From CBFGWV01 sp965652545 (GTDB lineage: Bacteria; Pseudomonadota; Gammaproteobacteria; Competibacterales; Competibacteraceae): a stretch of DNA of 38,483 nt. Below are positions 8,044 through 15,696 of this stretch, piece by piece. The translations under genes were made by a program, and so were the position numbers. The DNA lies in contig CBFGWV010000020.1 in NCBI GenBank assembly GCA_965652545.1, forward strand, positions 1 through 38,483, given 5' to 3'. Numbering within the stretch: position 1 is the stretch's first letter; each line of letters begins with the position of its first letter. The notes below the pieces were generated by a model. The model did no database searches, had not been told where the DNA came from, and saw nothing but the letters and a program-made list of their open reading frames with translations.

Positions 8044-8079
8044 ACTGGGCGTCCCGATGACGCAAAAAAAGGACGACAA

Positions 8080-8718
8080 ATGGCTGAAGTCGAGGCGTTG
8101 CGCCAGGGCTTTACGCGGTTTCACCGCACGTACTTCCAGGACAACAAGACGCTGTTCGAGCGTCTGGCCCGCGAGGGGCAGCAGCCGCATACGCTGATGA
8201 TCGCGTGTTCCGATTCACGTGCGGATCCACTGCTGATCACCGACTCGAAACCCGGGGACTTGTTCGTCATCCGCAACGTGGCCAACCTGGTGCCGCCGTG
8301 CGAGCGCGACGGCGCCTTTCACGGCACCAGCGCGGCCATCGAGTTCGCCGTGTGCAACCTGAAGGTGCGCAACATCATCGTCATGGGGCACACCAGTTGC
8401 GGCGGTATCCGCGCGTTGGTGGAAAACGGCGGGGACGGTATTACCGAAGGCGGTTTCATCGGCCCGTGGGTCAGCCAGTTGCGCAAGGCCCGCGACCGGG
8501 TGGTCGCGCGCCTGCCGGAGGCCAGCACCGAGCAGTTGCAACGCGAATGCGAACGCGCCGGGGTGATTCTCTCGCTGGAGAACCTGATGACATTCCCCTT
8601 CGTGAACGAGCGGGTCACCAGCGGCGATCTGCGCTTGTTCGGCTGGTTGTTCGATATCGAGTCCGGCGTGCTCTACGAGCACGACCCGGCCGGCGACTCC
8701 GGTCCGCAGTTCAGATGA
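8080..8718 (+). CDS. Beta-class carbonic anhydrase
   Basis: The product is 212 aa, typical of bacterial beta-carbonic anhydrases (Can/CynT type). It interconverts CO2 and bicarbonate in the cytoplasm with a catalytic zinc. Zinc ligands are visible as C43 in IACSDSRADP, H104 and C107 in GHTSCGG, with the D45-R47 dyad intact. The ATG has AAAGGACG upstream in a purine-rich stretch. It is divergent from ubiU and ends convergently, overlapping the SirB2-like gene by 8 bases. Whether it serves growth on low CO2, pH balance or cyanate metabolism cannot be told; no cynS or cynX is beside it. Confidence 0.95.
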   Translation: MAEVEALRQGFTRFHRTYFQDNKTLFERLAREGQQPHTLMIACSDSRADPLLITDSKPGDLFVIRNVANLVPPCERDGAFHGTSAAIEFAVCNLKVRNIIVMGHTSCGGIRALVENGGDGITEGGFIGPWVSQLRKARDRVVARLPEASTEQLQRECERAGVILSLENLMTFPFVNERVTSGDLRLFGWLFDIESGVLYEHDPAGDSGPQFR

Positions 8719-9100
8719 AACGCAGGACCCAGCCCGGGTCCTTGTACAAGGCGGTACCGGCGATATACGCGAACGTGGCCAACGCGAACAGCAAGGCCAC
8801 GATTCGCCCGCCCATCGTCTCGCCGCGCTTGAGCGCCAGCGTACCGAGCACGATATAGAACAACAGCGCGACGATCTTGGCCAGCAACCACGGCGCCTCC
8901 AGCGGGTTGAGCCTGATCGTCCACACCATCCATATCGCACTGCCCAGCAACACCGTATCGACGATGTGCGGCAGCACGCGGACCCAGGTCTTACGCAGCT
9001 GACCCGGGTCCAGCATCATCCAGAACCCACGCAGCACGAACAGGCTGAAACTCACCACCACCGCGGTGATGTGGATGTGTTTGATCATCAGATAAGACAT
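8711..9100 (-). CDS. SirB2-family integral membrane protein
   Basis: The product is 129 aa with four hydrophobic helices (roughly 5-25, 42-62, 72-90, 100-118). It begins MSYLMIKHIHITAVVVSFSL and contains VLRGFWMM and a LPHIVDTVLLGSAI segment, features I associate with the SirB2 (invasion gene expression up-regulator) family. The biochemical role of the family is unknown. The ATG at 9100 is chosen because GGAGG lies 5-6 bases upstream; a longer frame to 9268 would run through the nnrS regulatory box. It is divergent from nnrS with 142 bp between starts, so the DNR-type box could serve either gene. The 3' end overlaps the carbonic anhydrase gene tail to tail. Confidence 0.85.
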   Translation of the reverse strand: MSYLMIKHIHITAVVVSFSLFVLRGFWMMLDPGQLRKTWVRVLPHIVDTVLLGSAIWMVWTIRLNPLEAPWLLAKIVALLFYIVLGTLALKRGETMGGRIVALLFALATFAYIAGTALYKDPGWVLRFI

Positions 9101-9169
9101 GCGCGCCTCCCCCGGGGTCGTCCATGCGGCGGGCCGGAGCATAGCCGCTCGCGCGCGGCGTGGCCAGAT

Positions 9170-9183
9170 TTGACAACGGTCAA
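9170..9183 (+). promoter_or_regulatory. DNR/FNR-type palindromic box upstream of nnrS
   Basis: TTGACAACGGTCAA is a perfect TTGAC-N4-GTCAA palindrome, the CRP/FNR-family form common for NO-responsive DNR/NNR regulators. Its centre is 67 bp upstream of the nnrS ATG at 9243. A start site 41-42 bp downstream would lie near 9218, with TACGGT (9206-9211) as a weak -10. A DNR-like regulator gene lies about 1.7 kb away at 10849-11541. Binding by that protein is inference. Confidence 0.75.
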
Positions 9184-9242
9184 GGGCAGCCCTGTAGCCC
9201 CCCTGTACGGTGGACCCATGATTGCTGACGGACGGTGCATCG

Positions 9243-10448
9243 ATGCCCACAGGACCACGCATTCCCAACTGGCTGGACTACGGGTTTCGGCCGTTCTTTC
9301 TGCTGGCGGCCGCTTACGCCGTGCTGGCACCCCTACTCTGGCTGACCCGGCTCGCCGGTACCACCTGGGCCGGTGCGCCGCTCGACCCTCTGGCCATGCA
9401 CGGTCACGAGATGATCACTGGATTCGCCGGCGCAGCCATCGCCGGGTTCCTGCTCACCGCGGTCCCCAGTTGGACCGGTCGCCCGCAGCGTCGGGGCATG
9501 CTCCTGCTGGCGCTGGTGGCACTGTGGTTGCTCGCCCGTGCCGTGAACACCGCCGCTGCCGGCCTGCCGTGGTGGCTGGCCGCGCTGACCGACGGCGCCA
9601 TGTGGTTGCTGCTGTGGGGGTGTATCGCCGATGACATCGCCCAGGCCCGCCAGGGGCGGCAATGGCCGATCCTGGTTGTCTTGGCGGTGCTCGGGTTCTG
9701 GTCCACGGCCTTTCACGCGGCCGCTGCCGGCCATCTGGGCCTGAGTGCGCACCAGATCAACACCGCCCAGTTACACACCGTGCTGCTCTTGGTGGTCATC
9801 ATCGCCGGGCGCATCGTTCCGGCCTTCACCCGCAACTGGGGTAGTGCCAAGGGCATGACTCGTCCGCCGGTCTCGCGCACCGTCACCGAAGTTCTGGCGG
9901 TAGCGACGACGTTGGCGGTGGCGGTCGCCCATACGCTGGGTTTGGCGGCCTTGGGGCCGTTGGCTTTGGCTGCCGCGTTGGCCCACGCTGTCAGACTGAG
10001 CTTCTGGCGCGGGTTGGCGACCACGCGCGAGCCGCTGCTTTTCGTGCTGCATGTCGGTTATGCCTGGGTGGTGATCGGGTATGTGCTTCTGGGCCTGGGC
10101 GGGTTCGGGCTGATCGCCGCGTCCGTCGGTGTGCATGCCCTGGGCCTGGGCGTCATCGGTACGATGATCCTCGCGGTGATGACACGCGCGGGGTTGGGCC
10201 ATACCGGGCGCAAACTGCATGCCTCCCCTGCCCTGGTGGCAGCATTCGTCCTGGTCAACCTGGCAGCCGTGTTTCGTGTGGTGGTGGCCTTGGCGCCGGC
10301 GACGGGCATGGCCGGGTTGTGGGTGTCCGGGTTGGCCTGGTTCGCGGCCTTCGGGCTGTTCCTGGCCGTGTTCTGGCCGATCCTCACCGGGCCGCGCGCC
10401 GATGCCAAGGGCTGCCAGGCGCCGATGCCAGTGAAGGTGGGCTCGTGA
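9243..10448 (+). CDS. nnrS: NnrS family protein (NO-stress-associated membrane protein)
   Basis: The product is 401 aa with about 12 predicted membrane helices. NnrS is a haem- and copper-containing membrane protein tied to nitrosative-stress tolerance and denitrification. Family features include the N-terminal DYGFRPFFLLAAAYAVL, the HGHEMITGFAGAAIAGFLLTA segment around the second helix, and the later VVIIAGRIVPAFTRNWG and GTMILAVMTRAGLGHTGR stretches with conserved histidines. The ATG at 9243 is preferred; a TTG 21 bases upstream is possible but lies almost on the predicted transcription start. The stop overlaps the next gene as GTGA. The DNR-type box upstream and a DNR-like regulator nearby fit induction by NO. 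Confidence 0.9.
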   Translation: MPTGPRIPNWLDYGFRPFFLLAAAYAVLAPLLWLTRLAGTTWAGAPLDPLAMHGHEMITGFAGAAIAGFLLTAVPSWTGRPQRRGMLLLALVALWLLARAVNTAAAGLPWWLAALTDGAMWLLLWGCIADDIAQARQGRQWPILVVLAVLGFWSTAFHAAAAGHLGLSAHQINTAQLHTVLLLVVIIAGRIVPAFTRNWGSAKGMTRPPVSRTVTEVLAVATTLAVAVAHTLGLAALGPLALAAALAHAVRLSFWRGLATTREPLLFVLHVGYAWVVIGYVLLGLGGFGLIAASVGVHALGLGVIGTMILAVMTRAGLGHTGRKLHASPALVAAFVLVNLAAVFRVVVALAPATGMAGLWVSGLAWFAAFGLFLAVFWPILTGPRADAKGCQAPMPVKVGS

Positions 10449-10876
10449 AGCGGCGTCGACGGCACCTGCCACTCGTCTACAGTTGCTCGGGGTGTTCGAG
10501 CGCCGCACAAACGGCCAACGACGTGGCCTTGGCGCTGGATCGCGAAGACGCGGCCGAGATGTCCTGCATCGCGGGGGTGGGCGGTGGCGTCGAGCCGCTG
10601 GTACGGCTGGCCACCAGCGGCCGACCGATACTGGCCATCGACGGCTGCGCTCTGAACTGCGTCAGAGCCTGTCTTGCCCGGCATGGGGTCACAGCGGACA
10701 TCCACATGCAATTGGCCGATCTAGGCGTGAAGAAACGCTACAGCACGGACCCCGACCCGGAGCACGTCGCCGCTGCCCTGACCCGTGCGCGGGCGGCGGC
10801 CGGGCGCCTACGAACCGACACACCTGGCCCACACGAACGCGCTTTCGTTCATTGGGCCGAGCCGGATTCCGCGTAG
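10445..10876 (+). CDS. Putative zinc-binding protein, DGC domain, coupled to nnrS
   Basis: The product is 143 aa. Its cysteine pattern is that of the DGC-domain family: YSCSGCSSAAQTAN (C14, C17), MSCIAGVGG (C41) and IDGCALNCVRAC (C68, C72, C76). The name comes from the conserved Asp-Gly-Cys seen here at 66-68. The cysteines probably bind zinc or another metal; the biochemical role is not established. The GTG start overlaps the nnrS stop (GTGA), so it should be translated together with NnrS and controlled by the same box. The 3' end overlaps the convergent CRP/FNR-type gene by 28 bases. A part in metal handling or sensing during NO stress is inference from context. Confidence 0.85.
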   Translation: MKRRRRHLPLVYSCSGCSSAAQTANDVALALDREDAAEMSCIAGVGGGVEPLVRLATSGRPILAIDGCALNCVRACLARHGVTADIHMQLADLGVKKRYSTDPDPEHVAAALTRARAAAGRLRTDTPGPHERAFVHWAEPDSA

Positions 10877-11541
10877 TGTTGCAGGCGTTGGCTATCGCCG
10901 ATCGTGATGCGCGCCCCCCGGCTGGTGACGCCCAGGTTCTTGAGCTTGGCGAAACTGCGCGAGAGGGTCTCGGGTGTCATGCCCAGTCTTGCGGCCAGCA
11001 AGCCTTTGTCGTACGGCAGCGCAACGGTAGTGGGGTTGTCGTCGGCCAATCGTTCGAGCAGAAATTGAGCAAGCCGTTGCGCACTGGAGCGGCTGTTGAG
11101 GCGGTCGAAATCGGTGACCAGCCGATGCATGCGCTGGGCGAGCACGCCGATGGTGTGCAGGGCCAATTGCGGATGGTCGGCCAGCAACATGCGGAAGTCG
11201 GCAGCGGGGATGGCACAGACCGCCGCATCGGACGCTGCCTGGGCGCTTGCTGGGTAGTGGCCGATGGTCAAAGCCGCCGGCTCGGCGAAGGTCTCGCCCG
11301 CCGGCACCACGTGCAGGACGGTTTCCTGCCCCTGCGGGCTCAATCGGAACACGCGAACCCAGCCGCGCATCACGAGAAAGAACGCCTGAGCGCAATCGCC
11401 TTGGGAGAACAGCACTTGGCCGCGATCGAGGTCTCGGACACGGCAACGCGCCGCCAGATCGTGAAGCTGTTCGGCGCTCAGGGCGCCGAGCAGCGGCAAC
11501 GCGGACAACCGCCGGATCAGTACGTCCTTTGGATCCGGCAT
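10849..11541 (-). CDS. CRP/FNR-family regulator, DNR-like
   Basis: The product is 230 aa. It has a cyclic-nucleotide-binding-type sensor fold (about 15-125), a long dimer helix (about 128-155) and a winged HTH (about 178-206) with LAARLGMTPETLSRSFAKL as the recognition region. The only cysteines (33, 50, 109) do not form the FNR N-terminal cluster pattern, so direct O2 sensing by a [4Fe-4S] cluster is unlikely. The E-x2-S-R type recognition helix and length resemble DNR, the haem-based NO sensor. It starts 4 bases after the rpoS stop on the same strand, so it is probably co-transcribed with rpoS and linked to general stress. The start codon has only a poor, very close GAGGG, so translation may depend on coupling. 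Confidence 0.85.
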   Translation of the reverse strand: MPDPKDVLIRRLSALPLLGALSAEQLHDLAARCRVRDLDRGQVLFSQGDCAQAFFLVMRGWVRVFRLSPQGQETVLHVVPAGETFAEPAALTIGHYPASAQAASDAAVCAIPAADFRMLLADHPQLALHTIGVLAQRMHRLVTDFDRLNSRSSAQRLAQFLLERLADDNPTTVALPYDKGLLAARLGMTPETLSRSFAKLKNLGVTSRGARITIGDSQRLQHYAESGSAQ

Positions 11542-11545
11542 GCCC

Positions 11546-12592
11546 TCACCCGTACAACACGTCCTCGGAGAAGCCTTCGCTTTCGAGGATCTTGCGCAAG
11601 CGCCGCAGGGCGTCGATCTGGATCTGCCGGACCCGCTCGCGCGTAACGCCGATCTCGTTGCCCACTTCCTCGAGTGTGGCGCGGTCTTGGCCGTGCAGAC
11701 CGAAACGCCGCTCCACCACCACGCGCTGCTTGTCGTTGAGCTGCCCGAGCCAATACTCGAGCTTCTGGTGCAGGTCCTGGTCCTGGAGCAACACGGACGG
11801 GTCCGGGTTGTTCTCGTCGGGGATCGCATCGAGCAACGAGCGGTCTTCGTCCTTGCCGATGGGCGTGTCCACCGACGTCACCCGCTCGTTGAGGCCGAGC
11901 ATGCGCTTGACCTCCTGCACGGGTTTGTTCATGCAGTTGGCGATTTCCTCGGCCGTGGGCTCGTGGTCGAGAGTCTGGGCGAGCTGGCGCGCGGTTCGCA
12001 GGTAGAGATTGATTTCTTTGATGATATGTATGGGCAGGCGGATCGTGCGGGTCTGGTTCATGATGGCCCGCTCGATGGTCTGGCGTATCCACCAGGTCGC
12101 GTAGGTCGAGAACCGGAAACCCCGTTCCGGATCGAACTTCTCCACCGCGTGGATCAGCCCGAGATTGCCTTCTTCGATCAAATCGAGCAGGGACAGCCCG
12201 CGATTCATATAGCGGCGGGAGATCTTGACCACCAGGCGCAGGTTGCTCTCGACCATGCGGTTTCGAGCGGCCTCGTCGCCGCGCAGGGCGCGCCGGGCGA
12301 AGTAGACCTCTTCTTCGGCCGTCAGCAGCGGTGAGAAGCCGATCTCCCCCAGATACATACGGGTGGCGTCGAGCTCTTCCGTCGTGAACTCCCGCGCGCT
12401 TCGTCGCGATGGTCGGATCTCAGGTTCTTCCTCGACCGCCTCGACTTCTACGATGTCCGGCTTCTCGTCTTCGTCTTCATCATCGACCACCGCGACGTCG
12501 TCTTGGTCGTCGATGACAGCCAGATTTTCATCGTCGGGATAGTCCCGCCTTTCGGCATCCCCCTCGGGGGTACGACGCATACGTCGAGCCAT
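11546..12592 (-). CDS. rpoS: RNA polymerase sigma factor RpoS (sigma-38)
   Basis: The product is 348 aa. The first 70 or so residues are unusually acidic (runs of D/E). Then come region 1.2 (DATRMYLGEIGFSPLLTAEE), region 2 (NLRLVVKISRRYMNRG, DLIEEGNLGLIHAVEKFD, TYATWWIRQTIERAI), region 3 (TVD-like DHEPTAEEIA) and region 4 (RFGLHGQDRATLEEVG, TRERVRQIQIDALRRLR). It directs transcription in stationary phase and general stress. The ATG at 12592 is chosen because AAGGAGG (CCTCCTT on the + strand, 12599-12605) lies 6 bases upstream; a longer frame starting further upstream has no such site. It lies downstream of nlpD, as in most Gammaproteobacteria, and is followed by a DNR-like gene. Confidence 0.96.
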   Translation of the reverse strand: MARRMRRTPEGDAERRDYPDDENLAVIDDQDDVAVVDDEDEDEKPDIVEVEAVEEEPEIRPSRRSAREFTTEELDATRMYLGEIGFSPLLTAEEEVYFARRALRGDEAARNRMVESNLRLVVKISRRYMNRGLSLLDLIEEGNLGLIHAVEKFDPERGFRFSTYATWWIRQTIERAIMNQTRTIRLPIHIIKEINLYLRTARQLAQTLDHEPTAEEIANCMNKPVQEVKRMLGLNERVTSVDTPIGKDEDRSLLDAIPDENNPDPSVLLQDQDLHQKLEYWLGQLNDKQRVVVERRFGLHGQDRATLEEVGNEIGVTRERVRQIQIDALRRLRKILESEGFSEDVLYG

Positions 12593-12805
12593 TCGACGCC
12601 TCCTTGACCGATTCTGGTGGAAAGCCCTACGTCTTGCGAGACGTAATGTGGTTGTCACCGGATGCGGTGTCGAGACCGCTCCTGTCTACTTCGCCAAGGG
12701 GGCGTCGAACGCGACGTCTGTACGTCAGAAACCCCCCGAGCCCCTCATGTGCCACCCGCGTCTTGTCACCGTCATCCACTCCCCCGCACGCCATTGGTGG
12801 TCGTT
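12593..12805 (-). promoter_or_regulatory. nlpD-rpoS intergenic leader with two small hairpins
   Basis: These 213 bases separate the nlpD stop from the rpoS start. On the leader strand there is a 6-bp stem with a 4-base loop at 12629-12644 (ACGTCT/AGACGT), about 37 bases upstream of the ATG, and a 5-bp stem at 12713-12726 (GACGT/ACGTC). Both contain the same ACGTCT string, so they could also pair in alternative ways. rpoS is translationally controlled through its leader in several gammaproteobacteria; a similar role here is inference. I see no clear TATAAT promoter in this gap. Confidence 0.45.
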
Positions 12806-13591
12806 TCAGGTGGGGAGGTAGCGCATGGGATTTACGGGAGATCCGTTTTCCCGTATCTCGAAATGCAACAGGGGGCGATTATCCGACGCAGCCCCCAATT
12901 CAGCGATCACTTGTCCAATCTGCACAGCGTCGCCTTCTTTCACATTAATCTTGCCTAAATATCCATAGGCACTAAGCAGATTATTTGGATGCTTCAGGAT
13001 AATAAGCCGACCGTATCCGGGAAGTCCACTGCCGCTATACACCACCGTTCCGGGTGAGGCCGCGCGCACCGTCTGCCCCAACTGGCCTGCGATCTGTATG
13101 CCTTTGTGCCCCGGCACGTCGGGGTCGAAGCCGCTGACCACATTGCCGTCGGTCGGCCATCGCCATCCGGATGCCGCCACGGTGCGTGTCCCGCTGTTGC
13201 TGCTGGCGACGGGTGCCGCCGGCGGCGGCGCCTGGCGGGCAACCGGTGCGGGCGCGGAGGCTGGCGGGGGCGATGGCGAGCGCTGGGCGATGGCGGTCGA
13301 CGATGTCGGCGGCGTGGCGCGCGCGGGTGCAGGTCGCGCACCGGGCGGATGCAGCCTCAGGGTCTGCCCGGCGATGATGCGATCGGGGGATTTGAGCCGG
13401 TTCCATTGCGCGATCTGGCGGTAATCCAGCCCGAAGCGGAATGCAATGGCGTAGAGCGTATCGCCACGGGCGACCCGGTAGGTGGCCGGTGCATCCTCGC
13501 GATTGCCGTTGACCACAGGGGCCGGCCCTGTGGAGCCACACCCGGCCAGTACCAGCAACGCCAGTACCAGCGCGATCGCCCGCCACCTCAT
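12806..13591 (-). CDS. nlpD: NlpD-type lipoprotein (LysM plus degenerate M23 domain)
   Basis: The product is 261 aa. It has a lipoprotein signal with lipobox LAGC (Cys18), a LysM peptidoglycan-binding domain (about 36-83, YRVARGDTLYAIAFRFGL), a proline/alanine-rich linker (about 84-140) and an M23/LytM-like domain (about 145-261). The LytM catalytic residues look degenerate: HKGIQI lacks the usual Asp, and AYGYL stands where a catalytic His is expected. This fits the known NlpD role as an activator of the amidase AmiC during cell separation rather than a hydrolase. The ATG overlaps the yqaA stop as ATGA. In other species the main rpoS promoter lies within nlpD. Confidence 0.93.
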   Translation of the reverse strand: MRWRAIALVLALLVLAGCGSTGPAPVVNGNREDAPATYRVARGDTLYAIAFRFGLDYRQIAQWNRLKSPDRIIAGQTLRLHPPGARPAPARATPPTSSTAIAQRSPSPPPASAPAPVARQAPPPAAPVASSNSGTRTVAASGWRWPTDGNVVSGFDPDVPGHKGIQIAGQLGQTVRAASPGTVVYSGSGLPGYGRLIILKHPNNLLSAYGYLGKINVKEGDAVQIGQVIAELGAASDNRPLLHFEIRENGSPVNPMRYLPT

Positions 13592-14169
13592 GCCTTGATC
13601 ACCACGTATGCCACCGCGGCGGCTGCTACCGTTGCCCAACCCAGAACCTCCACATGTTGTCGCAAGCGAGCCTCCATTTTCGCCCCGCCCCAACGCATCA
13701 GCGCCGCGACCAGGAAAAAGCGTCCACCGCGGCCGATGGCCGATGCTGCGATGAACGGCAGCAGCGGCATCGCGACGGCACCAGCGGCTATGGTAAACAA
13801 CTTGTACGGAATGGGTGAAAACCCGGCAAGGAATACCGCCCAGAACCCCCAGCGCCCAAACCAGGCGCGCGCGGTCTGGTAGCCCTCCCACCAGTGCAGG
13901 CTATGCAGCCACGGCTCGATGAGATCGATCAACAACAGGCCGAGAACATAGCCCAGCACCCCGCCGGCCACCGAGGTCAAGGTCGTCAGGGCGGCGAAGA
14001 ACCAGGCCCGGTGCGGCTGCGCCAAGGCCATGGGCGCGAGCATCACATCCGGTGGGATGGGGAAAAACGATGACTCGGAGAAACTCAACGCCCCCAGGTA
14101 CCAGGGCGCATGGCGATGCTTCGACCAGGACATGACCCGGTCGTACAGTCCGGAAAACACCGCCGTCAC
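13588..14169 (-). CDS. YqaA/DedA-like membrane protein
   Basis: The product is 193 aa with about four membrane segments. It is related to the VTT/DedA (SNARE-associated) family, shown by the SESSFFPIPPDVMLAPMAL motif near residue 30 and by FLAGFSPIPYKLFTIAAGA near 120. YqaA-type proteins are found between pcm and nlpD in many Gamma- and Betaproteobacteria; DedA relatives are linked to lipid scrambling and membrane homeostasis, but the role of this branch is unproven. The GTG start overlaps the pcm stop as GTGA, and the stop overlaps the nlpD start as ATGA, so the chain is tightly coupled. The gene is a little longer than E. coli YqaA. Confidence 0.88.
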   Translation of the reverse strand: MTAVFSGLYDRVMSWSKHRHAPWYLGALSFSESSFFPIPPDVMLAPMALAQPHRAWFFAALTTLTSVAGGVLGYVLGLLLIDLIEPWLHSLHWWEGYQTARAWFGRWGFWAVFLAGFSPIPYKLFTIAAGAVAMPLLPFIAASAIGRGGRFFLVAALMRWGGAKMEARLRQHVEVLGWATVAAAAVAYVVIKA

Positions 14170-14825
14170 ACTATGCCTCCAATCAATGGAACGAAACTCA
14201 CCGCCTCCAGGCGGCGCTCTATCCAACCGGGGCCGCGACGCTCCAGGACCATGAGTTCCTGTGCGCTGCCGGCGCCGATCGGTGCCACCAGGCGCCCGCC
14301 CTCGGCAACCGAGTCGAGCAGCGCCTGGGGCAGGCTCGGCGGCGCGGCGGTCAGCAGCACACCGTCGAAGGGCGCATGGTAATCCCACCCGATATAACCA
14401 TCGCCATGTTTCATACGTACGTTGGTCAAGCCGAGCGTGCGCAGACGGGACCGGGCGATGTCCACCAAGTGGCGGACCCGCTCGATCGAGAACACCTGAT
14501 CGGTGAGCTGCGCGAGGATGGCGGTCTGATAGCCCGAACCGGTACCGATCTCCAGGACCCGCGTCAGGCGGCGGCCGGCGCACAGTTGTTCGCTCATGCG
14601 GGCGACGACGTACGGTTGGGAGATGGTCTGACCGAAGCCGATGGGCAGGGAGCAGTCTTCGTAGGCGCGGCTCGCCAGGGCTTCGTCGACGAACAGATGA
14701 CGGGGCGTGTTGAGCATCACCTCCAGGACGCGCTCGTCGCGGATGCCGGCATCGCGCAGACGCTGTACCAGTCGCTGGCGGGTCCGTTGGGAGGTCATGC
14801 CGATGCCATCCACTCCAGAGCTCAC
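14166..14825 (-). CDS. pcm: Protein-L-isoaspartate O-methyltransferase
   Basis: The product is 219 aa. Pcm methylates isoaspartyl residues with S-adenosylmethionine to begin repair of aged proteins. Motifs include PRHLFVDEALASRAYEDCSLPIG-type region (about 42-63), GQTISQPYVVARM, the SAM-binding VLEIGTGSGYQTAIL, and LTAAPPSLPQALL. The start is GTG at 14825 with a GGGGGAG site just upstream; an internal ATG at codon 10 is an alternative and would still leave a full domain. It lies 27 bases after surE, which gives the common surE-pcm-nlpD-rpoS order seen in stationary-phase survival loci. Confidence 0.95.
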   Translation of the reverse strand: MSSGVDGIGMTSQRTRQRLVQRLRDAGIRDERVLEVMLNTPRHLFVDEALASRAYEDCSLPIGFGQTISQPYVVARMSEQLCAGRRLTRVLEIGTGSGYQTAILAQLTDQVFSIERVRHLVDIARSRLRTLGLTNVRMKHGDGYIGWDYHAPFDGVLLTAAPPSLPQALLDSVAEGGRLVAPIGAGSAQELMVLERRGPGWIERRLEAVSFVPLIGGIV

Positions 14826-14852
14826 CCGTCTCCCCCTTTCACCATGGACGGC

Positions 14853-15608
14853 TCACCCGAGATCGGCCAGCAACCAGTCCTGGACCGTATCGAGCGCTTT
14901 GTAGCGGGTCAGATCCACCTGCAGCGGCGTCACTGAGACGTACCCGGCGCGCAGTGCGTGGAAATCCGTCCCCTCCCCGGCATCCTGCTCCGGCCCGGCC
15001 GGCCCCACCCAGTACACCGGCCGCCCGCGCGGATCTGAGGCTTTATACACCGGTTCGGCCCGATGGCGGTTCCCCAATCGCGTGGCCTTGAACCCGGCAA
15101 GTTCTTCCCAGGGCAAATCGGGCACGTTGACATTGAGAATAGTGTCCGGCGGCAGCGGGTAGGCACACAGGCGCTGCACCAGCACACACGCGGCCCGCGC
15201 GGCGGTCGCCCAGTGGTTGGGCTCGTAGCCGTTCATCGACATGGCGATGGCCGGCAGCCCAAGAAAGCGCCCCTCCATGGCTGCCGCCACGGTGCCGGAG
15301 TAAATGACGTCATCGCCCAGATTGGGGCCGGCGTTGATGCCGGAGACCACCATATCGGGTTCGTCCTCCAGAAGCCCCGTGATGGCCACGTGGACACAGT
15401 CGGTCGGGGTACCGTCCTCGACGCTCATCACGCCGTCGTCGTGCCGGTGCACATACAGCGGACGGCGCAGGGTGAGCGAGTTGCTGGCGCCACTGCGGTC
15501 CCGATCGGGAGCGACCACGGTCACCTCGGCCATGGCGCGGAGCGCCTCAGCCAGATGACGGATGCCCGGAGCAAGGTATCCGTCATCGTTGCTCACCAGA
15601 ATCCTCAT
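14853..15608 (-). CDS. surE: 5'/3'-nucleotidase SurE
   Basis: The product is 251 aa, the usual SurE length. It starts MRILVSNDDGYLAPGIRHLA, with the metal-binding D8-D9 pair, followed by VVAPDRDRSGASNSLTL and VVSGINAGPNLGDDVIYSGTV, which carry the other catalytic and metal residues. SurE removes phosphate from nucleoside monophosphates and short polyphosphates and supports stationary-phase survival. It heads the surE-pcm-yqaA-nlpD chain. It is divergent from the Smr gene across an 88-bp gap, which should contain both promoters, although I see no convincing -10/-35 pair there. Confidence 0.97.
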   Translation of the reverse strand: MRILVSNDDGYLAPGIRHLAEALRAMAEVTVVAPDRDRSGASNSLTLRRPLYVHRHDDGVMSVEDGTPTDCVHVAITGLLEDEPDMVVSGINAGPNLGDDVIYSGTVAAAMEGRFLGLPAIAMSMNGYEPNHWATAARAACVLVQRLCAYPLPPDTILNVNVPDLPWEELAGFKATRLGNRHRAEPVYKASDPRGRPVYWVGPAGPEQDAGEGTDFHALRAGYVSVTPLQVDLTRYKALDTVQDWLLADLG

Positions 15609-15696
15609 TGGATGGTATTGTCGGCAGCCAGCAGATGGCTAATGAAAACCATATTGCCCGGGCAAAGTCAAAGCACCTTGACCGGCGCGGAACCCC

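Noticed and set aside
10849..11541. Calling the CRP/FNR-type regulator FNR/ANR
   Set aside because: It lacks the N-terminal cysteine cluster required for an O2-sensing [4Fe-4S] centre; its length and recognition helix fit DNR better.
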